This document shows positions 18,413 through 27,623 of a stretch of 64,000 nucleotides of DNA, piece by piece. The DNA is taken from NCBI GenBank assembly GCA_014859105.1, contig JACUUX010000003.1, positions 62,001 through 126,000 of the forward strand, in the 5' to 3' direction. This DNA comes from Nitrospirota bacterium (GTDB taxonomy: Bacteria > Nitrospirota > Thermodesulfovibrionia > Thermodesulfovibrionales > SM23-35). Position 1 is the stretch's first letter. Each line of letters opens with the position of its first letter. The notes under the pieces were generated by a model that was not told the DNA's origin, searched no databases, and saw only the letters and a list, made by a program, of their open reading frames with translations. Both the position numbers and the translations under genes were made by a program.

Positions 18413-18732
18413 AGCGAACCCTGTTTCAATGGCTGGTACGTTAAGCCGTCATTCCCGCTTGCCCTGTTAGAAATAAACTTTCTAACAGGGCTTGTCGGGA
18501 ATCCTTCTGTTAGCGAAGAAAGATTCTGGACAAGCCAGAATGATAGAATAAATCTTAAACAACTTTTAAAATCTTTGAAGATTAATGGCATAATAGGAAT
18601 ATTTTAACCTAATATGGAATTTAATTTATAGATTTATTCGATTGGAAGGTGATGACTGAATCTTATATTGAAATTTAGGATGCTTGGTATTAGAATGTAA
18701 CAGTTAATTTAAAAATTTAAAGAGCTTAATAT
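18413..18732. repeat. Intergenic region with MITE-like palindrome, copy 2
   Basis: Bases 18448-18545 form a GTCATTCCCG ... TCTGGACAAGCCAGAATGA unit, with an inner perfect hairpin CCTGTTAGAAA/TTTCTAACAGG at about 18463-18489. Upstream, TAGCGAACCCTGTTTCAAT (18412-18430) recurs at 39920-39939 with one base different. The rest (18550-18732) is AT-rich and shows no gene. It is a divergent gap, so promoters for both neighbours should be here. Confidence 0.65.
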
Positions 18733-19086
18733 ATGAAATGTCCTGACTGTGGTAAAGAATTGAATAAAAACTATGAATGTAAAAATTGTGGGAAAAAGAT
18801 AGAACCACATCAGCCTGACATTGAAGTTGAATACAAGGAATTCAAACTTTCTGAATTTTTGGAAATACGCAGGAAAAAAAACAAATCTCATCCGGAAGAC
18901 TACAGCACATCAACAATAAAGAACATTCACATACCAAAAACTGCCATTGATGGAGCGACACCCACGGTTAGACAGGACAAAGCATGGACTGCAATAAAAA
19001 AGAAGAGCGTTATCGTGTTTTTAGCAGTCCTGGCAGGCTTTGCTGCAATTGCAGGAGCCTTTTTACTTATACGTTTTCTCTTTTAA
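18733..19086 (+). CDS. Zinc-ribbon membrane-anchored small protein
   Basis: 117 residues, beginning MKCPDCGKEL followed by YECKNCGKK: two CxxC pairs about 12 residues apart form a zinc ribbon. A polar, Lys-rich middle and a single C-terminal hydrophobic segment (about 91-115) follow. This topology is a cytoplasmic zinc finger tethered to the membrane by its C-terminus. The function is unknown. It lies upstream of the haem cluster but is separated by about 180 bases that include a small CTGAATTTACTTCAG palindrome (19144-19167), so it may be a separate unit. Confidence 0.75.
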   Translation: MKCPDCGKELNKNYECKNCGKKIEPHQPDIEVEYKEFKLSEFLEIRRKKNKSHPEDYSTSTIKNIHIPKTAIDGATPTVRQDKAWTAIKKKSVIVFLAVLAGFAAIAGAFLLIRFLF

Positions 19087-19267
19087 TTTTGACAATCCCC
19101 TTGCAGTTCGCAAGCTGTCCGAGAATCCCGAAAACATATTTATTTGTCACTCTGAATTTACTTCAGAATCCCTGCTTGCTGCAGGTTTAATTGAGTTTTC
19201 GAAGATAAATGGTGTAATATTTCTATATAAAACGAATATTTCGTGATCTTTCTGGGATTAATTTTAA

Positions 19268-19438
19268 ATGCAAAATAAGATAGAAGAAGAGATTAAAAAA
19301 AGAGCTGTGAACGGCAGGTTATCATGTCCTGTTGCAAGAAAAATTGCAGAAGAACTGTCCGTTCCGTATGAAGAAGTCGGCAGGGCTGCTAATGAGCTTA
19401 AGATAAAGATTGCGGATTGTGAGCTTGGTTGTTTCTGA
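19268..19438 (+). CDS. Conserved-looking 56-aa protein with CELGCF C-terminus
   Basis: A 56-residue ORF starting MQNKIEEEIKKRAVNGRLSC. It has a predicted helix-turn-helix-like body (VARKIAEELSVPYEEVGRAANEL) and ends KIADCELGCF with paired cysteines. Its stop overlaps the next start as TGATG, a coupling signal supporting real translation. I recall similar short proteins with a C-terminal C-x-LG-C-F in Deltaproteobacteria, but cannot name a characterised member. The terminal cysteines could bind metal or haem; that is conjecture from its place before ccsA and hemA. Confidence 0.65.
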   Translation: MQNKIEEEIKKRAVNGRLSCPVARKIAEELSVPYEEVGRAANELKIKIADCELGCF

Positions 19439-20253
19439 TGGGGGTAATATTATTTGAACTTGCCCTGACTTCTTATTTTGCAGCAACGATTGTCAGCATT
19501 ACAGAGCTTTTTAAAAGCTCAAAAATCACCTCAAAAATTACAATAATCTTTGCAGGGATTGGTTTTATCATTCATACAGCAAGTATTGTATATCGTTATT
19601 TAGCTGCCGGTCACATCCCTGTAACAAATCCACATGAAGCAACATCATTTTTTTCATGGTGTATTGTCTTAATATTTTTCATATTAGAATTCAGATATAA
19701 AATCAGCCTTTTGCCTTCTTTCATCATGCCTATTGTATTTGTTCTTATGCTCTCGTCATCAATGCTTCCAAGAGAGATAAAACCTTTGAGTCCTGTACTG
19801 CAGAGTTACTGGCTGGGTATCCATGCAGTTTTTGCATTTCTCGGTAATGCTGCTTTTGCGATGGCATTCGGGATAGGTCTCATGTATCTCGTTCAGGAAC
19901 ACTATGTCAAATCTAAACGCCTGGGGGGATTATTTGAAAGATTAGCCAGTCTTCAGACCCTTGATGAAATAAATTACAAGTTGATAACTTTTGGGTTCCC
20001 TTTACTTACCCTTGCAATAATTACAGGTGCCTTATGGGCGGAAAGTGCGTGGGGTAGTTATTGGAACTGGGACCCAAGAGAAGTCTGGTCACTCATTACA
20101 TGGTTTATCTATGCAATTGTACTTCATGCCAGGCTCGTTGCAGGCTGGAGGGGAAGAAGGGCTGCTATATTATCTATAATAGGTTTTTTGACAATTTTAA
20201 TCGCTTTTTTTGGCATTAAACTGCTGGAAAAAGGTCTTCACGTTTTTCCATGA
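19438..20253 (+). CDS. ccsA: CcsA/HemX-like cytochrome c assembly membrane protein
   Basis: 271 residues with about eight hydrophobic segments and the tryptophan-rich haem-handling loop WGSYWNWDPREVWSL near residues 200-214, the signature of the CcmC/CcsA/ResC family. The longest frame begins at a TTG (19429), but the ATG at 19438 fused to the previous stop (TGATG) is preferred. It overlaps hemA by 4 bases. Next to hemA, the homologous HemX of Bacillus affects the level of glutamyl-tRNA reductase, so it may act on haem delivery, cytochrome c maturation, or HemA control. No ResB/Ccs1 partner is in this window. Confidence 0.88.
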   Translation: MGVILFELALTSYFAATIVSITELFKSSKITSKITIIFAGIGFIIHTASIVYRYLAAGHIPVTNPHEATSFFSWCIVLIFFILEFRYKISLLPSFIMPIVFVLMLSSSMLPREIKPLSPVLQSYWLGIHAVFAFLGNAAFAMAFGIGLMYLVQEHYVKSKRLGGLFERLASLQTLDEINYKLITFGFPLLTLAIITGALWAESAWGSYWNWDPREVWSLITWFIYAIVLHARLVAGWRGRRAAILSIIGFLTILIAFFGIKLLEKGLHVFP

Positions 20254-21527
20254 AGGTATTTGTAATAGGGCTTAACCATAAGACTGCTGACGTTGATGTA
20301 AGGGAGAAATTTGCATTTAATGGTCCGAAACTTGAAGAGGGCCTCGCAGCATTTAAAGAAATCCCTGAGGTGCAGGAAGCGGTCATCTTATCTACCTGTA
20401 ACAGGGTTGAGCTGTATGCCAACGTCAGAGACGTAGATAAAGCAGCAGAATCTATAAAGGCATTCCTTTCAGCATTCCACAATATAGATAGAAGATCACT
20501 TGATAATGCCCTTTATATTTATGACGATATAAATGCAGTAAGGCATGTCTTCAGGGTGGCATCCAGCCTTGACTCTATGATTATTGGCGAGCCGCAGATT
20601 CTTGGACAATTAAAAGATGCTTTTGAACTCGCCCTTGAAAAAAAGGCAACAGGCTTTCTCCTCAATAAGTTGCTGAAAAAAGCGATTTCTGTTGCAAAGA
20701 GAATCCGGACAGAAACAAAAATAGCTGAAAATGCCGTATCTATAAGTTTCGCAGCAGTCGAACTCGCTAAAAAGATATTTACTGACCTCTCGAAGAGGAC
20801 GTTCATGCTTTTAGGTGCGGGGGAGATGGCCGAACTTGCAGCAAAACATTTGATAAGTAATGGCGTTAAAGAAGTTATGGTGTCAAACAGGACATATGAA
20901 CGTGCAAGTGAACTTGCGAAGGAGTTTGGCGGAAGACCTGTAAGGTTCGAAGAGTTTATTCAAGAAATGATAAGGACTGACATCCTCATATGCTCAACAG
21001 GAGCCCCCACTTATGTATTGACAAAAAACGAGATGCAGAAGGTAATGAAAGATAGAAAGCAAAAGCAGGTTTTTATTATTGACATCTCTGTCCCCAGAAA
21101 TATCGAACCCGGGATCAATGATCTGGATAACGTCTATCTCTATAACATTGATGATCTGCAGGGTGTTGTTGATGCAAACCTTTTTGAGAGGCAGAAAGAG
21201 GCAGAAAATGCAGAAAAGATCATAGAAGAAGAGATATCAGCATTTCTCAGATGGCAGGCCTCATTAGACTCCGTACCTACCATAAAAGCATTAAGGGAAA
21301 AGGCAGAAGAAATTAAGAAAGAGGAAATCGAGAAGCTTCTGAACAGGATTTCAGGTATCGGAGAAAAAGACAAAGAGGCGATCGAATATATGGCTACTGC
21401 CATAGTAAATAAACTCATTCATCCTCCTACCGTAGCATTAAAGGACGGCTCTGAAGACAAGGACTCCATGGTTGCAATAATAAGAAAACTCTACGGAATT
21501 GACAGTGAAAAAATTGAAGAAAAATAG
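20250..21527 (+). CDS. hemA: Glutamyl-tRNA reductase
   Basis: It reduces glutamyl-tRNA to glutamate-1-semialdehyde, the first committed step of the C5 route to haem. The 425 residues are normal. GLNHKTADVDVREKFAF opens the catalytic domain and STCNRVELYA (about 48-57) holds the active-site cysteine. The NADPH-binding motif is LLGAGEMAELAAKHL (about 187-201), and a helical dimerisation tail closes the protein. Its start is coupled to ccsA (ATGA overlap) and its end overlaps hemC, making a ccsA-hemA-hemC operon. Confidence 0.96.
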   Translation: MKVFVIGLNHKTADVDVREKFAFNGPKLEEGLAAFKEIPEVQEAVILSTCNRVELYANVRDVDKAAESIKAFLSAFHNIDRRSLDNALYIYDDINAVRHVFRVASSLDSMIIGEPQILGQLKDAFELALEKKATGFLLNKLLKKAISVAKRIRTETKIAENAVSISFAAVELAKKIFTDLSKRTFMLLGAGEMAELAAKHLISNGVKEVMVSNRTYERASELAKEFGGRPVRFEEFIQEMIRTDILICSTGAPTYVLTKNEMQKVMKDRKQKQVFIIDISVPRNIEPGINDLDNVYLYNIDDLQGVVDANLFERQKEAENAEKIIEEEISAFLRWQASLDSVPTIKALREKAEEIKKEEIEKLLNRISGIGEKDKEAIEYMATAIVNKLIHPPTVALKDGSEDKDSMVAIIRKLYGIDSEKIEEK

Positions 21528-22620
21528 AATATTTATTGGTACTCGTGGCAGCAAACTCGCTCTCTGGCAGGCGGAATGGGTCAAGGCCGAACTGGAAATA
21601 CTTTATCCTGAATTTGAGATTGAACTTGTGAAAATAAAAACTACGGGCGATAAAATTCTGGATGTTCCCCTTGCAGCGGCTGGAGGCAAGGGCCTTTTTG
21701 TTAAGGAAATAGAAGAGTCGCTTCTAAGACATAATATAGATATAGCTGTTCACAGTATGAAGGATGTGCCAACAGAATTCCCTGACGGCCTTCACCTTGC
21801 AGCGGTATGCAAGAGAGAGGACCCCAGAGATGCATTAATCTTAAGTAAGAGGTCAAATCCCCCCACCCCCCTGATTCCCCCCTTGACAAGGGGGGAATCA
21901 GGGGGGGGCAAAAAGGTGGGCGAGGGGGGATTTGGAACTCATCGTTCTTTACTATTTACTTTGCCACATGGTGCGAGGATAGGCACAAGCAGTCTGAGAC
22001 GTTCATGCCAGTTGCTTAATATTAGACCTGATTTAAAGATCAAAAACCTTAGAGGAAACCTTGACACAAGACTCAGAAAACTTGACGAAGGTCAGTTTGA
22101 CGCAATAATACTGGCTGCTGCAGGCGTAAAAAGGCTCGGACTGGAAAACAGGATAACAGAACTGTTCCCCTTCGAGGTGAGCCTCCCGGCTATAGGGCAG
22201 GGAGCAATAGGTGTTGAGTGCAGGATTGATTACGAGTTTGTCAATAAGCTTATCGCACCGCTGAATCACCCCGAGACTTTTAAATGTGTAAAGGCAGAAA
22301 GGGCTTTCTTGAAGAGATTAGAAGGTGGTTGTCAGGTTCCAATTGCAGCATATGCAAGAATCATCGGGAAAGAGTCAAGAGTCAATAGTCATTCGTCATT
22401 GTTAAAGTCCGGTGACCAATGTCCAGTGACCAATGACCGCTCTGTGCTTATCATGGACGGACTTGTGGGAAGTCTGAATGGTGAAAAGATTATAAGAAGT
22501 CATATAGAGGGTAATCCGGAACAGGCAGAATTCCTTGGGATTAAAATGGCAGAAGATATACTCTCAAGAGGTGCAAAGGAAATACTGGACGAGGTATATA
22601 AAAGATCCCTGCCGCGTTAA
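21499..22620 (+). CDS. hemC: Porphobilinogen deaminase with repeat-derived inserts
   Basis: It polymerises four porphobilinogen units into hydroxymethylbilane. Motifs present: IGTRGSKLALWQ near the start, DIAVHSMKDVPTE (81-93), GTSSLRRSCQL (162-172), and the dipyrromethane-cofactor cysteine in EGGCQVPIAAYA (Cys about 278). At 373 residues it is about 60 longer than E. coli HemC (313). The excess is explained by two inserts: about 118-148, from a C/G-rich palindrome (Pro- then Gly-rich), and about 291-314, from heptanucleotide repeats. Neither breaks the frame. The start is uncertain: TTG 21499, GTG 21505 or TTG 21514, all within the hemA 3' end. Confidence 0.94.
   Translation: MTVKKLKKNRIFIGTRGSKLALWQAEWVKAELEILYPEFEIELVKIKTTGDKILDVPLAAAGGKGLFVKEIEESLLRHNIDIAVHSMKDVPTEFPDGLHLAAVCKREDPRDALILSKRSNPPTPLIPPLTRGESGGGKKVGEGGFGTHRSLLFTLPHGARIGTSSLRRSCQLLNIRPDLKIKNLRGNLDTRLRKLDEGQFDAIILAAAGVKRLGLENRITELFPFEVSLPAIGQGAIGVECRIDYEFVNKLIAPLNHPETFKCVKAERAFLKRLEGGCQVPIAAYARIIGKESRVNSHSSLLKSGDQCPVTNDRSVLIMDGLVGSLNGEKIIRSHIEGNPEQAEFLGIKMAEDILSRGAKEILDEVYKRSLPR
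21856..21932. repeat. In-frame GC-rich palindromic element in hemC
   Basis: A nested inverted repeat. The outer arms are AATCCCCCCACC and GGTGGGCGAGGGGGGATT; the inner arms are CTGATTCCCCCC and GGGGGGAATCAG around TTGACAA. It is read as Asn-Pro-Pro-Thr-Pro then Gly/Lys-rich residues between the conserved ALILSKR and PHGARIGTSSLRR blocks of HemC, so it has inserted into a loop without stopping translation. Confidence 0.9.
22366..22440. repeat. Heptanucleotide tandem array in hemC
   Basis: A 7-base period of the GAGTCAA GAGTCAA TAGTCAT TCGTCAT kind, then GGTGACC AATGTCC AGTGACC AATGACC. It translates as a polar Ser/Asn/Asp stretch (about residues 291-314) just after the cofactor-binding region of HemC. 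Confidence 0.85.
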
Positions 22621-22636
22621 TGAAGGAGTTAGGAAG

Positions 22637-23290
22637 TTAGCCTAATCTTTCTTTTCTCTCCAGTTCTTCGAGTTGTTCTCTTCTTTCCTGACAGTCAATG
22701 CAGTATATAGCAAATGGAAGGACTTTAAGTCTTTCTTCATTTATCTCCTCTCCACAGTCCTCGCATATCCCGTAGGTGCCCTCATTGAGTTTCCTCAGGG
22801 CTTCGTCTATCTTCTGAAGATTTTCCCGATGTGTACTTAACTGTTTTAAGCTTATATCTTCAGAAAGATCAACAACCGACCAGTCTCCATCGTCAAGAGC
22901 TGTGTCAACAAGCTGTTTTTTCTCACCTTTTATGTATTTGGATATCTCCTCTTTTGCTTCTTTAAGGATCTCTTCCCTCTTCTTAATTAGCGCCTTTCTT
23001 AAAGTTGCCTTCCTTTCGTCTTCTGCTTTTTTAGCCGGCAATTTGCTGGCAGTTAAAGGCCCAGTTACAGGTTTAATAGTTGTCTTCTTTTTAAAAGGTT
23101 TTTCCGGCTTGGTGGTCTTCTTGACCGCGGGCTTTTTGGAAACAGTTTTTTTAGTTGTTATCTTCTTCTTTTTTTTGCCAGTCTTCGATTCTGTTCTGAG
23201 AGCAACTTTCTTTGCTTCTGGCTTTGCTTTTGGAGATATTTTTTTATGTTTCTTTTCTGTTTTTCTCTTTTTAATTTTTTTAGCCGGCAT
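22637..23290 (-). CDS. DksA/TraR-type zinc-finger protein with long basic N-terminus
   Basis: Likely a regulator binding RNA polymerase in its secondary channel, as DksA does with ppGpp, or a general-stress relative. The C-terminal half (about 115-217) has a coiled-coil region and a four-cysteine finger: GICEDCGEEI, then YCIDCQERRE. The first about 95 residues are extremely Lys-rich with Thr, Pro and Ala (PAKKIKKRKTEKK-like), probably disordered and nucleic-acid binding. E. coli DksA is 151 residues; the basic tail makes this 217. It is the last gene after frr, with its ATG fused to the stop of a possible tiny ORF (TAATG). Confidence 0.85.
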   Translation of the reverse strand: MPAKKIKKRKTEKKHKKISPKAKPEAKKVALRTESKTGKKKKKITTKKTVSKKPAVKKTTKPEKPFKKKTTIKPVTGPLTASKLPAKKAEDERKATLRKALIKKREEILKEAKEEISKYIKGEKKQLVDTALDDGDWSVVDLSEDISLKQLSTHRENLQKIDEALRKLNEGTYGICEDCGEEINEERLKVLPFAIYCIDCQERREQLEELERKERLG

Positions 23291-23445
23291 TACTTACCTT
23301 CTTTTATTTGAGTTTCCTCTGATTTTTCTTCCTCCCTGAATATCTCTATAATGCTTCTGACCTTTATCCCTGCAGCCTGCGGCGCCTTCTGCATATCTGT
23401 CAATTTCGCATCTGTTACTTTCAGGATGAAATTACTGTTTGTTAT
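23290..23445 (-). CDS. Possible 51-aa ORF coupled to the DksA-type gene
   Basis: Between frr and the DksA-type gene one frame is open and protein-like, including the segments ILKVTDAKLTDMQKAP and GIKVRSIIEIFREEE. Its TAA shares its last base with the next ATG (TAATG), which suggests translational coupling. No ATG, GTG or TTG lies near its upstream end. The only well-placed codon is an ATA six bases after GGAGG, inside the end of frr. A rare AUA start, an internal TTG start, or no translation at all are the options. I recognise no family. Confidence 0.35.
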   Translation of the reverse strand: MTNSNFILKVTDAKLTDMQKAPQAAGIKVRSIIEIFREEEKSEETQIKEGK

Positions 23446-23446
23446 C

Positions 23447-24719
<1,273 letters not shown>

Positions 24720-25325
24720 TTATCCTGTGACTATTTCTCCAAGCTGGAATCTGGCGAATCTCCTTATAACGATATTCTCACCCAATTTTGCTATCTTCTC
24801 GGTAACAATACCTTTGATACTTTTTTTCTGTTCAGGGTCTTTTATAAATATCTGATCCAGAAGACAGGTATCCGTGAAAAATTTTTCGAGTTTTCCTTCA
24901 ATAATCTTTTCAACAACATGCGGAGGTTTGTCAGCAACCTGTGCCCTGTATATCTCCTTTTCCCGTTCTATTATTTCTTGAGGAACGTCTTCTCTTGTCA
25001 GATATTGTGGATTAGAAGCTGCTATTTGCATGGCGATGTCTTTTGCAAGCTCCTTAAAATCTTCAGTCCTTGCAACAAAGTCGGTCTCGCAGTTAACCTC
25101 AACTAACGTTCCTAATTTACCCATGTGTATATAAGACTCTATCAAGCCTTCTGAGGCTTTCCGGCCTGATTTCTTTAAAGCACTCGCAAGGCCTTTCTGC
25201 CTGAGTATGTCTAAAGCCTTTTCTAAATCTCCATTACTTTCAGTAAGTGCCCTCTTGCATTCCATCATCCCTGCGCCTGTTTTTTCTCTTAGGTCTTTAA
25301 TCATATCTATAGTTATACTTGTCAT
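24720..25325 (-). CDS. tsf: Elongation factor Ts, short form
   Basis: The nucleotide-exchange factor for EF-Tu. It starts with the family signature [20 protein letters not shown], and the EF-Tu-contacting [10 protein letters not shown] follows near residue 80. At 201 residues it is the short form (E. coli has 283), lacking the second core subdomain as in several thermophiles and cyanobacteria. The start overlaps the rpsB stop by 4 bases. Confidence 0.96.
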   Translation of the reverse strand: MTSITIDMIKDLREKTGAGMMECKRALTESNGDLEKALDILRQKGLASALKKSGRKASEGLIESYIHMGKLGTLVEVNCETDFVARTEDFKELAKDIAMQIAASNPQYLTREDVPQEIIEREKEIYRAQVADKPPHVVEKIIEGKLEKFFTDTCLLDQIFIKDPEQKKSIKGIVTEKIAKLGENIVIRRFARFQLGEIVTG

Positions 25326-26083
25326 TCTGACACCTCTGCTTCTTCCTGCTGGATTTTCTCTTCAACACTCAATTTTTCTTCCTCTTCTGCTATGCTCTTT
25401 GACAGGGCCTCCTTGCCTTCTATTACCGCATCTGCTATCCTGGAGGTGATCAATTTTATAGCTCTTATGGCATCATCATTGCCGGGAATGACATAATCAA
25501 TCTCATCGGGGTCACAGTTTGTATCAACTATTGCGACTATGGGAATAGAAAGCTTCTTTGCCTCGGCCACAGCAATTCTCTCCTTTTTCGGGTCTACTAT
25601 AAAAAGAGCCCCCGGAAGGCCGGGCATTTCTTTAATGCCTGAAAGGTATTTATCAAGCTTGCCCCCTTCTTTCTCTATTGCAGCTGCTTCTTTTTTTGTA
25701 AGGAGATCGAGCGTTCCATCCTCTTTCATTGTCTCAATCTTTTTTAACTTCTCGATGCTTTTCTTTATAGTTGAAAAATTAGTGAGCATTCCACCGAGCC
25801 AGCGGTGATTTACGTAGTATGCGCCAGCCCTTGTCGATTCTTCCTGTATGGCGTCCTGTGACTGTTTTTTTGTCCCTACAAAGAGTGTCGGAGCACCCGT
25901 CATAGCAACATTTTTTATGAAATTATAAGCATCCTCAAGCCCCTTTACTGTTTTCTGGAGGTCGATTATATAGATACCGTTCCTTTCTCCAAAGATATAC
26001 TTCTTCATCTTGGGATGCCATCTTTTCACCTGATGACCAAAATGTACACCAGCCTCAAGCAGTTCTTTCATTGCAGCTATCAT
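25322..26083 (-). CDS. rpsB: 30S ribosomal protein S2
   Basis: Small-subunit ribosomal protein, 253 residues with the start chosen here. [20 protein letters not shown] opens the family, and the [10 protein letters not shown] and DTNCDP blocks are present. A longer frame begins at 26152, but the ATG at 26083 is preferred: GGAGGAG stands upstream and relatives start just before MKELL. The tail after residue about 225 is acidic (many Glu). First gene of the operon; the promoter should lie in the 26084-26272 divergent gap shared with purB. Confidence 0.96.
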   Translation of the reverse strand: MIAAMKELLEAGVHFGHQVKRWHPKMKKYIFGERNGIYIIDLQKTVKGLEDAYNFIKNVAMTGAPTLFVGTKKQSQDAIQEESTRAGAYYVNHRWLGGMLTNFSTIKKSIEKLKKIETMKEDGTLDLLTKKEAAAIEKEGGKLDKYLSGIKEMPGLPGALFIVDPKKERIAVAEAKKLSIPIVAIVDTNCDPDEIDYVIPGNDDAIRAIKLITSRIADAVIEGKEALSKSIAEEEEKLSVEEKIQQEEAEVSE

Positions 26084-26272
26084 GTTCTTTTTTCTCCTCC
26101 TGTATTTTCCTCTGTTTACTCGTGATATCACCATATTGGCGCACAGAGGCAAAATGATGTATTTCTGAAAGAAAAAAGCTATCTTTCAGGAAGAAAAGAT
26201 TAACATAAAAATATCTTTTTTTGCAAGGGGATAGGGTGGTAGAATATAACAAAATTTTTTGAAAGGAGAAAT

Positions 26273-27568
26273 ATGATACCACGTTATACACGCCCTGAAA
26301 TGGGAAAGTTGTGGAATCTTGAGAATAAATATCAGAAATGGCTCGATGTCGAGATCGCGGTCTGTGAGGCATGGGCGGAACTCGGGGAAATACCCGTAGA
26401 TGTACTGAAGGTCATAAAGAAAAAGGCGGATTTTGACATAAAGGAGATCGCCAAGATAGAAAAGGTTGTAAAACACGACGTAATCGCATTTCTTACATCA
26501 GTAGCTCATCATATAGGGTCTGAGTCAAGATTTATACACAAAGGACTGACGTCATCAGACATTCTCGATACAGCGTTAGCCCTACAGTTGAAAGAAGCTG
26601 CTGACCTTATTATCAAAGATATTAAAGGACTTATGGATGTTATAAAAGCACAGGCCTATAAATACAAAGATACCCCCATGATCGGTAGAAGTCATGGTGT
26701 TCACGCCGAACCAACAACGTTCGGTCTCAAATGCGCACTCTGGCATGAAGATATGAGAAGGAACTTATTTAGGATGAGACATGCTAAGGATATTATAAGC
26801 ATCGGGAAGCTTTCAGGTGCTGTTGGCACATTTTCGAACATCCCGCCAGATATTGAAGAGAGAGTATGCAAGAAGCTCGGCCTTAAACCTGAGCCTGTTG
26901 CCACACAGGTAGTCCAGCGGGACAGACATGCTGAATATCTTACAACGCTTGCACTAATAGCAGCTTCCATTGACAAAATAGCAATTGAAATAAGACATCT
27001 TCAAAGGACAGAAGTCATGGAGGTGGAAGAACCTTTTGTAGCAGGGCAGAGGGGATCATCCGCAATGCCTCACAAACGGAATCCAGTGGGTTGTGAAAAT
27101 CTCTCCGGGCTTGCAAGACTCGTTAGGACAAATGCACTTGCATCAATTGAAAATATTGCCTTATGGCACGAAAGAGACATTTCACACTCTTCTGTTGAAC
27201 GGGTGATCATCCCAGACAGTACAATACTCGTTGATTATATGCTCAACAGGCTTAAAGGAATTTTAGATGGGCTGCACGTATACCCGAAGAAGATGAAAGA
27301 AAATATGGCGAAAAGTTATGGTCTCTATAATTCTCAGAGGGTAATGCTTGCACTTATAGACAAAGGCCTCAGCCGTGATGCTGCCTACGATATCGTGCAG
27401 AGAAACGCAATGGCAAGCTGGAAAAAGGGAATTGCGTTCAAGAGATTGCTTTTGAAGGATAAAGAAGTTAAGGAATACCTCACATCAAAAGAGATCACGG
27501 ACATCTTCGACCTCGAATATTATCTCAAGAATGTAGATTACATATTCACCAGAATTTTTGGGAAATAA
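26273..27568 (+). CDS. purB: Adenylosuccinate lyase
   Basis: Splits fumarate from SAICAR and from adenylosuccinate in purine synthesis. It is 431 residues, the usual length for the bacterial short form. It has the N-terminal RYTRPEMGKLW segment, TSSDILDTA, GRSHGVHAEPT (catalytic His) and the signature GSSAMPHKRNPV near residue 265. GGAGA precedes the ATG. It reads toward purL, 55 bases away, so both purine genes may share a transcript. Confidence 0.96.
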   Translation: MIPRYTRPEMGKLWNLENKYQKWLDVEIAVCEAWAELGEIPVDVLKVIKKKADFDIKEIAKIEKVVKHDVIAFLTSVAHHIGSESRFIHKGLTSSDILDTALALQLKEAADLIIKDIKGLMDVIKAQAYKYKDTPMIGRSHGVHAEPTTFGLKCALWHEDMRRNLFRMRHAKDIISIGKLSGAVGTFSNIPPDIEERVCKKLGLKPEPVATQVVQRDRHAEYLTTLALIAASIDKIAIEIRHLQRTEVMEVEEPFVAGQRGSSAMPHKRNPVGCENLSGLARLVRTNALASIENIALWHERDISHSSVERVIIPDSTILVDYMLNRLKGILDGLHVYPKKMKENMAKSYGLYNSQRVMLALIDKGLSRDAAYDIVQRNAMASWKKGIAFKRLLLKDKEVKEYLTSKEITDIFDLEYYLKNVDYIFTRIFGK

Positions 27569-27623
27569 TCAGCTTTGTATTGAGACTTTTTTGATTCTCC
27601 ATTTCTGCTAAAATAAATATTCA

